From Yersinia mollaretii ATCC 43969 (GTDB lineage: Bacteria > Pseudomonadota > Gammaproteobacteria > Enterobacterales > Enterobacteriaceae): 64,000 nt of DNA. The number at the start of each line of letters is the position of its first letter. Positions within the stretch are counted from its first letter, which is position 1. The stretch spans positions 2,294,001-2,358,000 of the forward strand of contig NZ_CP054043.1 of assembly GCF_013282725.1 (NCBI RefSeq). The letters are read 5' to 3'. Under the pieces are notes generated by a model, which searched no databases, was not told the DNA's origin, and was given only the letters and a program-made list of their open reading frames with translations. Of the stretch, positions 28,861 to 38,599 are shown piece after piece. The translations under genes and the position numbers were made by a program.

Positions 28861-30204
28861 ATGATTAAAATAAAGAAAGGACTCGACCTACCCATTACTG
28901 GCGCACCTTTGCAGGTAGTAGAAGAGGGTCCTACTGTTCGTCGTGTCGCCCTGCTGGGTGAAGAGTATGTGGGTATGCGTCCCTCAATGTTGGTGCAAGA
29001 GGGGGATTGGGTTAAGAAAGGTCAGGTTCTGTTTGAAGATAAAAAAAATCCGGGCGTGATGTATACCGCACCGGCCAGCGGCAAAGTGAGCGCTATTAAT
29101 CGTGGTGAGCGGCGGGTGCTGCAATCTGTCGTGATCGACGTTGAAGGGGATGAGCAGATCCCATTCGAACCTTACGATGAAGCTTCTCTCAATCATCTGA
29201 CCAATGAACAAGTACAAAACTATTTGCTGGCATCGGGTTTATGGACCGCATTGCGAACTCGCCCCTTCAGTAAAACTCCCGTACCCGGTAGCATCCCACG
29301 CGCTATCTTTGTCAGCGCCATGGATACCCAACCACTGGCGGCTGATCCGCAGGTGATTATTGCCACTGAACCTGAGGCTTTTAAGCATGGCCTCACTGTA
29401 CTCTCGCGCTTAACTGAAGGTAAAGTGCATGTTTGTCATGCACCGGGGCCGGTGATTACCAGCCACCCGAATGCTCAGGTCACTTATAATGAGTTCTCCG
29501 GCCCGCATCCGGCCGGTCTGGTTGGCACACACATTCACTTCCTTGAACCCGTGAGCGCACGCAAAACAGTTTGGCATGTGGGTTATCAGGACGTCATTGC
29601 TATCGGTAAATTATTTACCCGGGGTGAGTTGTGCACTGATCGCATCGTCGCAGTGGCTGGACCGCAAGTGAATCAACCGATTTTACTGCGTACTCGTCTT
29701 GGTGCCAGTTTATCTGAATTGACAGCCGGCAGGTTGAATGAGGGTGACAACCGCATTATTTCCGGCTCAGTCCTTAGTGGCACTGCGTCCTCGGTCACTC
29801 ATGGCTATCTGGGGCGTTTCCATCAGCAAGTCTCTGTTATCCGCGAAGGGCGAGAAAAAGAGCTATTTGGCTGGATGATGCCAGGTCGCGATAAATACTC
29901 GATTACCCGCACCACGCTAGGCCATTTCTTCAAACACAAATTGTTTGCCTTCTCCACCAATATGCAGGGCGGAGAGCGCGCTATGGTGCCCATTGGTAAC
30001 TATGAGCGGGTGATGCCACTGGATATTTTGGCGACACATCTGCTGCGCGACTTGCTATCCGGTGATACCGACAGTGCGCAGGCGCTCGGTTGTCTGGAGC
30101 TGGACGAAGAAGATCTGGCTTTATGCACATTTGTCTGTCCCGGTAAGTACGAATACGGTCCGGTACTGCGCGACATACTGACCAAGATTGAGCAGGAAGG
30201 ATAA
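28861..30204 (+). CDS. nqrA: Na+-NQR subunit A
   Basis: Cytoplasmic-facing subunit of the sodium-translocating NADH:quinone oxidoreductase, implicated in ubiquinone binding. 447 residues from the start [16 protein letters not shown] at 28861, which aligns with other NqrA proteins; the open frame continues 30 codons upstream. It has a barrel-sandwich-type N-domain ([14 protein letters not shown], then [18 protein letters not shown]). No transmembrane helix, as expected. First gene of nqrABCDEF-apbE-nqrM; nqrB follows after 3 bp. Confidence 0.96.
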   Translation: MIKIKKGLDLPITGAPLQVVEEGPTVRRVALLGEEYVGMRPSMLVQEGDWVKKGQVLFEDKKNPGVMYTAPASGKVSAINRGERRVLQSVVIDVEGDEQIPFEPYDEASLNHLTNEQVQNYLLASGLWTALRTRPFSKTPVPGSIPRAIFVSAMDTQPLAADPQVIIATEPEAFKHGLTVLSRLTEGKVHVCHAPGPVITSHPNAQVTYNEFSGPHPAGLVGTHIHFLEPVSARKTVWHVGYQDVIAIGKLFTRGELCTDRIVAVAGPQVNQPILLRTRLGASLSELTAGRLNEGDNRIISGSVLSGTASSVTHGYLGRFHQQVSVIREGREKELFGWMMPGRDKYSITRTTLGHFFKHKLFAFSTNMQGGERAMVPIGNYERVMPLDILATHLLRDLLSGDTDSAQALGCLELDEEDLALCTFVCPGKYEYGPVLRDILTKIEQEG

Positions 30205-30207
30205 CCT

Positions 30208-31449
30208 ATGGGCCTGAAAAGTTTTCTTGAGAAAATAGAGCACCACTTTGAAGCGGGTGGCAAACTAGAAAAGTACTATCCGCTGTATGAAGCTGCTGCC
30301 ACCATTTTCTATACTCAGGGCAAAGTGACTCCGGGTGCTTCTCATGTACGAGATGCCATCGATCTAAAGCGGATGATGATTCTGGTCTGGCTGGCGGTCT
30401 TCCCGACGATGTTCTGGGGGATGTACAACGTCGGTGCTCAGGCGATTCCGGCACTGAACCAGCTCTACAGTGGCGTGGAGCTACAACAAATTATTGCCGG
30501 TGACTGGCATTACCAATTGGCACACCTGCTAGGGGCCTCTTTTGCTCCCGATGCCGGCTGGATAAGTAAGATGGTACTGGGTGCCGCCTATTTCCTGCCA
30601 ATTTATGCGGTGGTGTTTTTGGTCGGCGGCTTCTGGGAAGTCGTTTTCTCCATTGTCCGCAAACATGAAATCAACGAAGGTTTCTTCGTTACTTCCATCT
30701 TATTCTCCCTGATTGTGCCGCCGACATTGCCTCTTTGGCAGGCGGCGTTGGGGATCTCTTTTGGCGTGGTTATCGGCAAAGAGATCTTCGGTGGCACGGG
30801 GCGTAACTTCCTCAATCCCGCTTTGGCTGGGCGTGCTTTCCTGTTCTTTGCTTATCCTGCACAGATCTCAGGTGACTTAGTGTGGACCGCTGCGGATGGT
30901 TTTTCCGGCGCAACCCCATTGTCACAATGGACGGTCAATGGTAGCCACAGCTTGGTCAATACAGTGACCCAGCAACCTATCACTTGGATGGATGCATTCC
31001 TCGGCAATGTTCCCGGTTCTATTGGCGAAGTCTCTACGCTGATGATTCTGATTGGCGGTGCCATTATTCTGTTTGCCCGCGTAGCATCTTGGCAGATTGT
31101 GGCTGGCGTGATGATTGGCATGATTGCGACCGCGTGTTTATTTAACTGGATAGGTTCGTCCACCAACCCGCTATTTGCCATGCCATGGTATTGGCACTTG
31201 GTACTGGGCGGCTTTGCTTTCGGCATGATCTTTATGGCGACCGACCCTGTCTCAGCCTCCTTCACCAATGTCGGTAAGTGGTGGTATGGCGGTTTGATTG
31301 GCGCGATGTGTGTCCTTATCCGCGTCATCAATCCGGCTTATCCGGAGGGAATGATGCTGGCTATCCTGTTCGCCAACCTGTTTGCACCCCTGTTTGACTA
31401 TGTGGTTGTGCAGGCCAACATCAAGCGGAGGAAAGCTCGTGGCGAGTGA
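30208..31449 (+). CDS. nqrB: Na+-NQR subunit B
   Basis: Integral membrane subunit that carries a covalently bound FMN and riboflavin and takes part in Na+ movement. 413 residues with about ten membrane helices. The flavinylation motif DGFSGATPL places the FMN-accepting threonine at residue 236, the same number as in Vibrio cholerae NqrB. The attachment is made by ApbE encoded downstream. Its end overlaps the start of nqrC by 11 bp. Confidence 0.96.
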   Translation: MGLKSFLEKIEHHFEAGGKLEKYYPLYEAAATIFYTQGKVTPGASHVRDAIDLKRMMILVWLAVFPTMFWGMYNVGAQAIPALNQLYSGVELQQIIAGDWHYQLAHLLGASFAPDAGWISKMVLGAAYFLPIYAVVFLVGGFWEVVFSIVRKHEINEGFFVTSILFSLIVPPTLPLWQAALGISFGVVIGKEIFGGTGRNFLNPALAGRAFLFFAYPAQISGDLVWTAADGFSGATPLSQWTVNGSHSLVNTVTQQPITWMDAFLGNVPGSIGEVSTLMILIGGAIILFARVASWQIVAGVMIGMIATACLFNWIGSSTNPLFAMPWYWHLVLGGFAFGMIFMATDPVSASFTNVGKWWYGGLIGAMCVLIRVINPAYPEGMMLAILFANLFAPLFDYVVVQANIKRRKARGE

Positions 31450-32239
31450 TAAACCAAGAAATAATGACAGCATCGGCAAAACATTGCTGGTGGTGATTGT
31501 GCTCTGTTTGGTCTGTTCCGTGGTAGTCGCGGGTGCGGCTGTGGGCTTGAAAGCCAAGCAGCAAGAGCAGCGCCTGCTGGATAAACAGCGCAATATTCTG
31601 GCGGTGACCGGATTACTGCAACCGAGAATGCCCGCAGAAGAGGTGCAGCGGGAATTTGCGGCACGGATTGAACCGAGATTACTGGATTTACAAAGTGGCG
31701 AGTTTATCAAACAAGATCCCGCCACCTTTGACCGTACTCAGGCGCTGCGAGATAACCAAATGAGTATCGCACTGACTGCGGCACAAGATACCGCTGGTAT
31801 CCGTCGTCGGGCGAATGTGGTTGAGATCTATCTGGTGCGCGGTGAAGGCGGGCAGATCAACCAAATTGTCTTGCCGGTCTATGGCTCTGGTTTGTGGTCA
31901 ATGATGTATGCCTTTGTGGCCATTGATAGCGACGGCAAAACTGTTCGCGGCATTACCTATTACGATCATGGTGAGACACCGGGGCTGGGCGGCGAGATTG
32001 AAAACCCAATTTGGCGTAACCAGTGGATTGGTAAGCGGTTATTTGATGAGCAGGGGCAACCCGCTATCCGTATCGTTAAAGGGCGTGCGCCCGCTAACGA
32101 CCCCCATGCGATAGATGGTTTATCAGGGGCGACGCTGACCTCAAACGGGGTGCAAAACAGCTTCGATTTTTGGCTTGGTGAAAACGGCTTTGGCCCGTTC
32201 CTGAAAAAAGTACGCGAAGGAGCGTTAAAAAATGGCTGA
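31439..32239 (+). CDS. nqrC: Na+-NQR subunit C
   Basis: Membrane-anchored periplasmic subunit with a second covalent FMN. 266 residues from a GTG at 31439 that has GGAGGA upstream; the longer open frame inside nqrB is rejected because it lacks a ribosome site and homology. One N-terminal helix ([20 protein letters not shown]), then the FMN-binding domain. The flavinylation motif [10 protein letters not shown] gives threonine 232 as the acceptor. It overlaps nqrB and nqrD at both ends, so the cluster is tightly coupled. Confidence 0.95.
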   Translation: MASDKPRNNDSIGKTLLVVIVLCLVCSVVVAGAAVGLKAKQQEQRLLDKQRNILAVTGLLQPRMPAEEVQREFAARIEPRLLDLQSGEFIKQDPATFDRTQALRDNQMSIALTAAQDTAGIRRRANVVEIYLVRGEGGQINQIVLPVYGSGLWSMMYAFVAIDSDGKTVRGITYYDHGETPGLGGEIENPIWRNQWIGKRLFDEQGQPAIRIVKGRAPANDPHAIDGLSGATLTSNGVQNSFDFWLGENGFGPFLKKVREGALKNG

Positions 32240-32861
32240 TACCAAAGAGATTAAGCGGGTCTTATTCGGGCCGTTATTTGACAACAACCCGATTGCGTTA
32301 CAGATCCTTGGGGTTTGCTCTGCGCTGGCGGTGACGACCAAGCTGGAAACCGCCTTGGTGATGACACTGGCGGTGACCTTGGTGACGGCGTTCTCCAGTT
32401 TCTTCATCTCATTGATTCGAAATCATATTCCAAACAGTGTGCGCATCATTGTTCAGATGGTAATTATTGCCTCGTTGGTGATTGTGGTGGATCAGGTCTT
32501 GCGCGCTTATGCCTATGAGATATCCAAACAGCTATCGGTATTTGTTGGCTTGATAATCACAAACTGCATTGTGATGGGGCGTGCGGAAGCCTACGCGATG
32601 AAATCCCCGCCGATTGAAAGCTTCATGGATGGCATTGGGAATGGTTTAGGCTATGGCGTGATTTTAGTGCTGGTGGGCTTTGTCCGCGAACTGATTGGCT
32701 CGGGTAAATTATTTGGTGTGACGGTCCTGGAAACAGTTCAGAACGGTGGGTGGTATCAGCCGAATGGATTATTCCTGCTAGCACCTAGCGCATTCTTTAT
32801 CATTGGTTTGCTGATTTGGGGTCTGCGAACCCTGAAACCTGCGCAGATTGAGAAGGAGTAA
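32232..32861 (+). CDS. nqrD: Na+-NQR subunit D
   Basis: Integral membrane subunit related to RnfE/NqrE, 209 residues with six predicted helices. Signatures include [19 protein letters not shown], and [18 protein letters not shown] with the conserved cysteine that helps hold the intramembrane iron centre between NqrD and NqrE. Starts 8 bp before the end of nqrC and is followed by nqrE after 6 bp. Confidence 0.96.
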   Translation: MADTKEIKRVLFGPLFDNNPIALQILGVCSALAVTTKLETALVMTLAVTLVTAFSSFFISLIRNHIPNSVRIIVQMVIIASLVIVVDQVLRAYAYEISKQLSVFVGLIITNCIVMGRAEAYAMKSPPIESFMDGIGNGLGYGVILVLVGFVRELIGSGKLFGVTVLETVQNGGWYQPNGLFLLAPSAFFIIGLLIWGLRTLKPAQIEKE

Positions 32862-32867
32862 TTGACG

Positions 32868-33464
32868 ATGGAACATTACATCAGTCTGTTTGTCCGCGCA
32901 GTGTTTGTGGAGAATATGGCTTTAGCGTTCTTCTTGGGGATGTGCACTTTTCTGGCGGTTTCCAAGAAAGTGGCCACGGCCTTTGGTCTGGGTATTGCCG
33001 TGACGGTCGTTTTAGGTATCTCAGTACCGGCGAATAATTTGGTTTATAACCTTGTGCTACGGGATGGCGCATTGGTGGAGGGGGTTGATCTCAGTTTCCT
33101 GAGCTTCATCACCTTTATTGGTGTTATCGCCGCCATTGTGCAAGTGCTGGAGATGATCCTCGATCGCTATTTCCCAGCCCTGTACAACGCACTAGGTATT
33201 TTCTTACCACTGATTACCGTGAACTGCGCCATCTTTGGCGGCGTGTCATTTATGGCGCAACGTGATTACAACTTCCCCGAATCGATTGTTTATGGTTTTG
33301 GTTCAGGTATGGGCTGGATGTTGGCTATTGTGGCGCTGGCGGGTATTCGCGAAAAAATGAAATATGCCAATGTGCCTGCGGGCTTACAGGGGTTAGGGAT
33401 CACCTTTATCACGACCGGATTGATGGCATTGGGGTTTATGTCTTTCGCCGGTGTGAGCCTATAA
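32868..33464 (+). CDS. nqrE: Na+-NQR subunit E
   Basis: Membrane subunit homologous to NqrD with inverted topology, 198 residues. It contains [20 protein letters not shown] and [15 protein letters not shown], each with a cysteine expected to ligate the shared iron centre. The ATG at 32868 follows GAAGGAG; a TTG two codons earlier is open but not needed. Confidence 0.96.
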   Translation: MEHYISLFVRAVFVENMALAFFLGMCTFLAVSKKVATAFGLGIAVTVVLGISVPANNLVYNLVLRDGALVEGVDLSFLSFITFIGVIAAIVQVLEMILDRYFPALYNALGIFLPLITVNCAIFGGVSFMAQRDYNFPESIVYGFGSGMGWMLAIVALAGIREKMKYANVPAGLQGLGITFITTGLMALGFMSFAGVSL

Positions 33465-33479
33465 AAGCAGGAATAATTC

Positions 33480-34703
33480 ATGGAAATAATTCTGGGCGTA
33501 GTGATGTTCACCCTCATAGTGCTAGCGCTGACGGTGATGATTTTATTTGCCAAATCAAAGTTGGTGAATACCGGTGATATTAGTATTGATATCAACGATG
33601 ACGCGGAAAAAAGTTTTGTTGCTCCAGCGGGGGATAAGCTACTCAATATGTTGTCCAGCCACGGTATTTTTGTCTCTTCAGCCTGTGGCGGTGGCGGCTC
33701 TTGTGGGCAGTGCCGAGTAAAGATTAAAGAGGGGGGCGGGGATATTCTGCCCACTGAGCTTTCGCATATCTCAAAGCGCGAAGCTAAAGAGGGGTGTCGG
33801 CTGGCTTGTCAGGTTAGCGTGAAGCAAAATCTGAAAATTGAATTGCCAGAAGAGATCTTTGGTGTGAAAAAATGGGAGTGTGAAGTTATCTCCAATGATA
33901 ACAAAGCCACATTTATCAAAGAGCTAAAGCTGAAAATACCTGATGGTGAGGTTGTCCCATTCCGCGCGGGTGGCTTTATTCAAATAGAGGCTGAACCCCA
34001 CACAGTAAAATATGCTGATTTTGAGGTGCCAGCGGAATATCGTGGCGACTGGGATAAATTCAATTTGTTCCGGTATGTGTCAGTCGCCACTGAGCAGACA
34101 GTGCGTGCTTACTCCATGGCCAACTACCCAGATGAGCGCGGTATTATCATGCTTAACGTGCGTATTGCCGTGCCACCCCCTTCACAACCTGATGCGCCAC
34201 CGGGGATTATGTCCTCCTATATCTGGTCACTGAAACCGGGTGACAGAGTGGTTATTTCCGGGCCATTCGGTGAGTTTTTTGCCAAAGATACCAATGCAGA
34301 GATGGTCTTTATTGGCGGTGGTGCAGGGATGGCACCAATGCGCTCACATATCTTTGATCAGCTCAAGCGGTTACATTCGAAGCGCAAAATCAGCTTTTGG
34401 TATGGTGCTCGTTCACGGCGCGAAATGTTCTACGAAGAAGATTTTGACCAGTTACAGGCTGAGAATGATAATTTCCGTTGGCATGTTGCGCTCTCAGACC
34501 CACAGCCAGAGGATAACTGGACGGGCTATACGGGGTTCATTCACAACGTATTGTTAGAAAATTATCTTAAAAATCATCCGGCACCGGAAGATTGTGAATT
34601 CTATATGTGTGGCCCGCCAATGATGAATGCGGCAGTCATCAAAATGCTGAAAGATCTCGGCGTGGAAGACGATAATATTATGCTTGATGATTTCGGTGGC
34701 TAA
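33480..34703 (+). CDS. nqrF: Na+-NQR subunit F, NADH-oxidising
   Basis: Electron-entry subunit: oxidises NADH and passes electrons through FAD and a 2Fe-2S cluster. 407 residues. One N-terminal membrane helix (1-24). The ferredoxin domain has cysteines at 69, 75, 78 and 110 ([11 protein letters not shown], and RLAC). The FAD-binding RAYSMANY and NADH-binding [13 protein letters not shown] follow, and the C-terminus is [14 protein letters not shown]. Ends about 50 bp before apbE. Confidence 0.97.
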   Translation: MEIILGVVMFTLIVLALTVMILFAKSKLVNTGDISIDINDDAEKSFVAPAGDKLLNMLSSHGIFVSSACGGGGSCGQCRVKIKEGGGDILPTELSHISKREAKEGCRLACQVSVKQNLKIELPEEIFGVKKWECEVISNDNKATFIKELKLKIPDGEVVPFRAGGFIQIEAEPHTVKYADFEVPAEYRGDWDKFNLFRYVSVATEQTVRAYSMANYPDERGIIMLNVRIAVPPPSQPDAPPGIMSSYIWSLKPGDRVVISGPFGEFFAKDTNAEMVFIGGGAGMAPMRSHIFDQLKRLHSKRKISFWYGARSRREMFYEEDFDQLQAENDNFRWHVALSDPQPEDNWTGYTGFIHNVLLENYLKNHPAPEDCEFYMCGPPMMNAAVIKMLKDLGVEDDNIMLDDFGG

Positions 34704-34755
34704 TTTCTTACCATCCGGCTTCAAGTCTGTAGGGAATAGAGCTATTGGGGATATC

Positions 34756-35778
34756 GTGCAAAAACAGTTAATACATTGGCTAATGGTTGTGGTGGTGGCG
34801 TTGTTGCTGACGGGGTGTGGCCCCGAGCAAATCAATCTCGATGGTAAAACCATGGGAACCTCATACTCAATTAAGTATGTGAGTGACTCATCGACACCTA
34901 GCCCAGAGAAGCTACAGCAGGAAATAGATCGCGAGTTGGAAGCCGTTAATGACCAGATGTCGACTTATCGGCCAGGTTCTGAATTGAGCCGTTTTAACAC
35001 CAGCCGAGAGGTGGATACCCCTTTCCCCGTTTCTGCTGCGACAGCGAAAGTGGTCCGGGAAGCAATTCGAATTAACCGCCTGACCGACGGCGCATTGGAT
35101 GTGACTGTCGGGCCATTGGTCAATTTATGGGGGTTCGGCCCGGAAGGGCGACCAGATACGGTGCCTACCGAAGCTGAAATTGCTAAACGTCGGGCGTGGG
35201 TCGGTATTGATAAACTGGCGGTAGAAAACGGGGCTTTGGTCAAACGAATCCCCGAACTGTATGTCGATCTCTCCTCTATTGCTAAAGGTTATGGGGTCGA
35301 TGTAGTGGCTGAATATCTGGAAGCTAATAATATCACCAACTATATGGTTGATATCGGTGGTGAAGTGCGGACTCGTGGCAACAATGGGGAGAGCAAACCG
35401 TGGCGCATTGCGATTGAGAAGCCCGTGTCTGGCATGGCACAAAGTGCCCAAGAGATTATTGAGCCTGGGCGCATGGCAATAGCCACTTCTGGGGATTATC
35501 GTAACTATTTCGAACAGAATGGTGTCCGTTATTCTCACACTATTGATCCTGATACCGGCCGACCCATTAACCATCGGTTGGTGTCGATCACGGTTCTAGA
35601 TCCGAGCTGTATGACAGCGGATGGGCTATCGACTGGGCTAGATGTTCTTGGACCGGAGCGGGGAATGGCATTAGCCAATCTGCTTGATATTCCGGTATTG
35701 ATGATTGTCAAAACCGATCAGGGCTTTGAGGAACGCTATTCCGATGCATTCCAGCCTTATCGACAAAAACGGCCTTAA
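34756..35778 (+). CDS. apbE: FAD:protein FMN transferase (ApbE), lipoprotein
   Basis: Periplasmic flavin transferase that attaches FMN through a phosphoester bond to threonine in NqrB and NqrC. From the GTG at 34756 it has 340 residues with a lipoprotein signal ending VALLLTGC, so it is anchored by cysteine 22. The open frame continues upstream into nqrF without support. Family features: KTMGTSYSIKY, DVTVGPLVNLWGFGP, and SHTIDPDTGRPI near the C-terminus. Placement directly after nqrF ties it to maturation of the pump. Confidence 0.93.
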   Translation: MQKQLIHWLMVVVVALLLTGCGPEQINLDGKTMGTSYSIKYVSDSSTPSPEKLQQEIDRELEAVNDQMSTYRPGSELSRFNTSREVDTPFPVSAATAKVVREAIRINRLTDGALDVTVGPLVNLWGFGPEGRPDTVPTEAEIAKRRAWVGIDKLAVENGALVKRIPELYVDLSSIAKGYGVDVVAEYLEANNITNYMVDIGGEVRTRGNNGESKPWRIAIEKPVSGMAQSAQEIIEPGRMAIATSGDYRNYFEQNGVRYSHTIDPDTGRPINHRLVSITVLDPSCMTADGLSTGLDVLGPERGMALANLLDIPVLMIVKTDQGFEERYSDAFQPYRQKRP

Positions 35779-35789
35779 TCGGAGGAGAT

Positions 35790-36017
35790 ATGTTGACTGT
35801 TTTTATCGCGTCCTTTGTCTTCTTCCTATTGGCTATCGCTGCGATGTCGCTCGGCTATATCGTAAAACGTAAAACCTTACAGGGCAGTTGTGGCGGCATT
35901 GGGGCGTTGGGGATGGAAAAAGTCTGTGATTGCCCTGAGCCTTGTGATGCTCGTAAGAAACGTTTGGCGAAAGAGTCTGCTCGCCAGAAGGCGCTGGATA
36001 AATATCGTATTTTATAG
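35790..36017 (+). CDS. nqrM: Na+-NQR maturation protein NqrM (DUF539)
   Basis: Small membrane protein of 75 residues needed in Vibrio for assembly of Na+-NQR, probably iron delivery to the NqrD/E centre. It has one N-terminal helix (about 1-24) followed by a cysteine-rich segment (GSCGGIGALGMEKVCDCPEP, plus one more Cys). GGAGGAG precedes the ATG. It is the last gene of the nqr operon and is followed by a strong terminator. Confidence 0.94.
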   Translation: MLTVFIASFVFFLLAIAAMSLGYIVKRKTLQGSCGGIGALGMEKVCDCPEPCDARKKRLAKESARQKALDKYRIL

Positions 36018-36071
36018 CTAGCGGTAAGACCGATAAAATAGCGTCGATACGATAAATATCGTAGAGACGAC

Positions 36072-36109
36072 AAAGCCCCAGTCAGCTATTTGTTGTCTGG
36101 GGCTTTATT
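36072..36109 (+). terminator. Terminator of the nqr-apbE-nqrM operon
   Basis: AAAGCCCCAG ... CTGGGGCTTT followed by ATTATT, a 10-bp stem with a 15-nt loop, 54 bp after nqrM. Confidence 0.85.
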
Positions 36110-36211
36110 ATTCAGATAGTTTAATATCCAATTTGTGTGGGTAATAAATTAATGTGTTTTTTTATTTGCTATTTCTACACTCCCTTTGGATTTTCTAATT
36201 ACTGATTGTTA

Positions 36212-37168
36212 CTACAAATACCTATTGTCGTTGACAATTTTTTTAAACATGGCAGGTGAATCAACTAGGATGCCATCTGCACCCAGTTCTTTCGCTTTTT
36301 TATAGTCTTCAAGAGTATTGATACCGAAGAAGATAATATGTGCGTTAGTGTTTTTACGGAAACAGTCAACAGCTTCTTTATCCCAACTTAATACCGCGTT
36401 AGAACGCCCTTCACCTAGCGTATATTTCTCTACGACTTCAACGTTGCGATGTAATTCCAATCCATACCAACGATCTTTATTATCTGTTGGTAAATCACAT
36501 TTATGATCCATGGTGATGTTGGCTAACTGAGTCCGCGTAAGGTCGCGGCTTTCGAAACGTTTTACCTGATGTGATGGATCATTTGTCTTATTCACTGCGT
36601 CCAGCGCAGTTAAGTAAGTATCGTCGGTGGAGTAGACACGGGTGCGGGATAGGCGGTTTTCCTCATTTTTAGTAGTCGCCTCAAGTACTTTTTGTAGCAC
36701 TTTGGCAAAAGTCGCCGGATTTGCATCTGGGGATTTGATGTCGAGATAAAATGTGGTGGTAGGAAACTGTTTCAATACTTCATCAAGTGTGGGAATACCA
36801 ATATGCGCATCTGTCTTAGGTGTAATATTATTTTTTTTATCATAAGCAACATTAGCGCCAACTTTTGCAAGTTGCTGTGCAGTATAATCAGAGATCTTTC
36901 CTGATTCATTCGTTAATTCCTTAAGGTCAGAGGGGCGATACAATACGGGAATATTATCTTTTGACAATTGCAGTGTGATCCAAATTGCATTGGCATCATT
37001 ATCTAACGCTTTTTTGATGGCAGGTAGTGTATTTTCCGGTGCGTCAGCCGTTCCCCCACGGTGAGCAATAATTTGTGGTGTCGGGTGTAATACAGGCGAT
37101 GCAACAGACTGTGCGTTTGCTGAAAAACCAGAAGATAATAGTAAAGTCGCCATTATATAATTTCGCAT
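36212..37168 (-). CDS. Secreted GDPD-like protein with altered catalytic residues
   Basis: Glycerophosphodiester phosphodiesterase-like TIM barrel with a signal peptide (MRNYIMATLLLSSGFSANA), 318 residues. The first half of the active site is intact: HRGG at 36-39 and ENTL at 45-48. The second half is not. Where canonical enzymes have E-x-D and HD, this protein has W63-I-T65 in AIWITLQLSKD and Y77-R78 in VLYRPSDL. Later barrel parts are recognisable (FYLDIKSP, ADGILVDSP). It is probably a non-canonical GDPD subfamily with changed metal dependence or activity. It is a single gene in an AT-rich patch between the nqr terminator and dinB, and looks like an insertion relative to the backbone. Confidence 0.75.
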   Translation of the reverse strand: MRNYIMATLLLSSGFSANAQSVASPVLHPTPQIIAHRGGTADAPENTLPAIKKALDNDANAIWITLQLSKDNIPVLYRPSDLKELTNESGKISDYTAQQLAKVGANVAYDKKNNITPKTDAHIGIPTLDEVLKQFPTTTFYLDIKSPDANPATFAKVLQKVLEATTKNEENRLSRTRVYSTDDTYLTALDAVNKTNDPSHQVKRFESRDLTRTQLANITMDHKCDLPTDNKDRWYGLELHRNVEVVEKYTLGEGRSNAVLSWDKEAVDCFRKNTNAHIIFFGINTLEDYKKAKELGADGILVDSPAMFKKIVNDNRYL

Positions 37169-37304
37169 AATATTGAGTTTCCATCCATTAGTGAATAATG
37201 AATCTTTCTGAGGTTAATGTTAATCATATAACTAACATTTTACGACTCTGTCGAATTTAATGATTTTTTTATAAAAATAAATAACAAAATACTTAAAAAC
37301 CTCA

Positions 37305-37327
37305 ATAACAGAATTCAATTCTGTTAT
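37305..37327. promoter_or_regulatory. 23-bp perfect operator-like palindrome
   Basis: ATAACAGAAT - TCA - ATTCTGTTAT, perfect 10-bp arms around three bases. It sits in the AT-rich 304-bp gap between the divergent GDPD-like gene and dinB, 137 bp from the former. No T-run follows either arm, so it is more like a regulator site than a terminator. The binding protein is unknown. Confidence 0.45.
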
Positions 37328-37433
37328 ATGTGTAATTGGTTGGTGTTTTGATTAGGATAATTACTACCACCTTTCAACTGAAGGATTGGGTAGGCACTAT
37401 GAGTTAGGATAATCTTGAATTTCCCTCATTTAA

Positions 37434-37449
37434 CTGTATTCTTATACAG
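37434..37449 (+). promoter_or_regulatory. LexA (SOS) box of dinB
   Basis: CTGT-ATTCTTAT-ACAG fits the LexA consensus CTGT-N8-ACAG exactly and ends 23 bp before the dinB start codon, so dinB should be SOS-induced. Confidence 0.88.
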
Positions 37450-37472
37450 TGGTTTGTGGCGAGGGGGGTGAC

Positions 37473-38531
37473 ATGCGAAAGATTATTCATGTGGATATGG
37501 ATTGCTTCTTCGCGGCAGTGGAAATGCGCGACGATCCTGGCCTGCGCGATATTCCCATTGCAATTGGCGGCAGCCGGGATCGGCGTGGTGTCATCAGCAC
37601 TGCCAATTATCCCGCCAGACGTTATGGCGTACGCAGTGCTATGCCAACGGCGATGGCTCTGAAACTGTGCCCGCAGCTCAAAGTTATCCCTGGCCGAATG
37701 GCGGCGTATAAAGAAGCTTCACTGCATATTCGTGAAATTTTTGCCCGCTATACCCCATTGATTGAGCCGCTATCCTTGGATGAAGCCTATCTGGATGTGT
37801 CTGATTGCCTCGTGTGCAGCGGCTCAGCGACGTTAATTGCACAAGAAATTCGCCAGTCGATTGCTGATGAATTGCACCTGACGGCTTCGGCAGGCATCGC
37901 TCCCATCAAGTTTCTCGCCAAGATCGCATCTGATTTAAATAAGCCCAATGGGCAATATGTGATTACGCCCGATCAGGTTTTGCCCTTCCTGCATGATTTA
38001 CCGCTGAGCAAAATTCCTGGTGTCGGGAAAGTGACCGCAAAACGTTTACAAGAAGTGGGCTTGGTCACCTGTAGTGATGTGCAAAACTATCCGCAAGCTG
38101 AATTATTGAAGCGTTTTGGTAAATTTGGGCATGTGCTATGGGAGCGCAGCCATGGCATTGATGAGCGAGAGATCTCGCCCGATCGCTTGCGTAAATCGGT
38201 GGGTGTCGAAAGAACCTTGGCAGAAGACATTCATGATTGGGATAGCTGTGAATCATTGATTGAACAGCTATATGCTGAGCTGGAAACTCGCTTGCGTAAG
38301 GTGAGGCCGGATCTGCATATTGCCCGGCAAGGGGTTAAGCTGAAATTTCATGATTTTCAGCAAACAACACAGGAACATGTTTGGCCGCAACTGAATAAAG
38401 CTGATTTGCTGCAAGTGGCGCGAACCGCGTGGAACGAGCGGCGTGCAGGGCGGGGAGTGAGGTTAGTGGGGTTACATGTCACCCTGCTTGACCCACAACT
38501 GGAGCGGCAATTGCTGCTTAGCTGGGAATAA
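37473..38531 (+). CDS. dinB: DNA polymerase IV
   Basis: Y-family translesion DNA polymerase, 352 residues. The N-terminal catalytic motif is [17 protein letters not shown], followed by [15 protein letters not shown] (the finger region) and [10 protein letters not shown] with the catalytic Asp-Glu pair. The helix-hairpin-helix is [13 protein letters not shown]. The C-terminal residues (QLLLSWE) may contribute to beta-clamp binding. The start at 37473 follows GAGGGGGG; a GTG inside the SOS box is not used. A single gene, convergent with pepD. Confidence 0.96.
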   Translation: MRKIIHVDMDCFFAAVEMRDDPGLRDIPIAIGGSRDRRGVISTANYPARRYGVRSAMPTAMALKLCPQLKVIPGRMAAYKEASLHIREIFARYTPLIEPLSLDEAYLDVSDCLVCSGSATLIAQEIRQSIADELHLTASAGIAPIKFLAKIASDLNKPNGQYVITPDQVLPFLHDLPLSKIPGVGKVTAKRLQEVGLVTCSDVQNYPQAELLKRFGKFGHVLWERSHGIDEREISPDRLRKSVGVERTLAEDIHDWDSCESLIEQLYAELETRLRKVRPDLHIARQGVKLKFHDFQQTTQEHVWPQLNKADLLQVARTAWNERRAGRGVRLVGLHVTLLDPQLERQLLLSWE

Positions 38532-38537
38532 CGCGGC

Positions 38538-38571
38538 ATAAAAAAACGGCAGACCCATCAAGCCCGCCGTT
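38538..38571 (-). terminator. pepD terminator (dinB/pepD convergent gap)
   Basis: AACGGC ... GCCGTT hairpin preceded by seven A on the plus strand, which is a U-run in pepD mRNA. It probably also limits read-through from dinB. Confidence 0.7.
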
Positions 38572-38599
38572 ATCGTATCAATAGGTTGGTTAAACCTAT

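Noticed and set aside
31382..31438. Upstream extension of nqrC within nqrB
   Set aside because: The GTG at 31439 has GGAGGA at good spacing and matches the family N-terminus; the extension does not.
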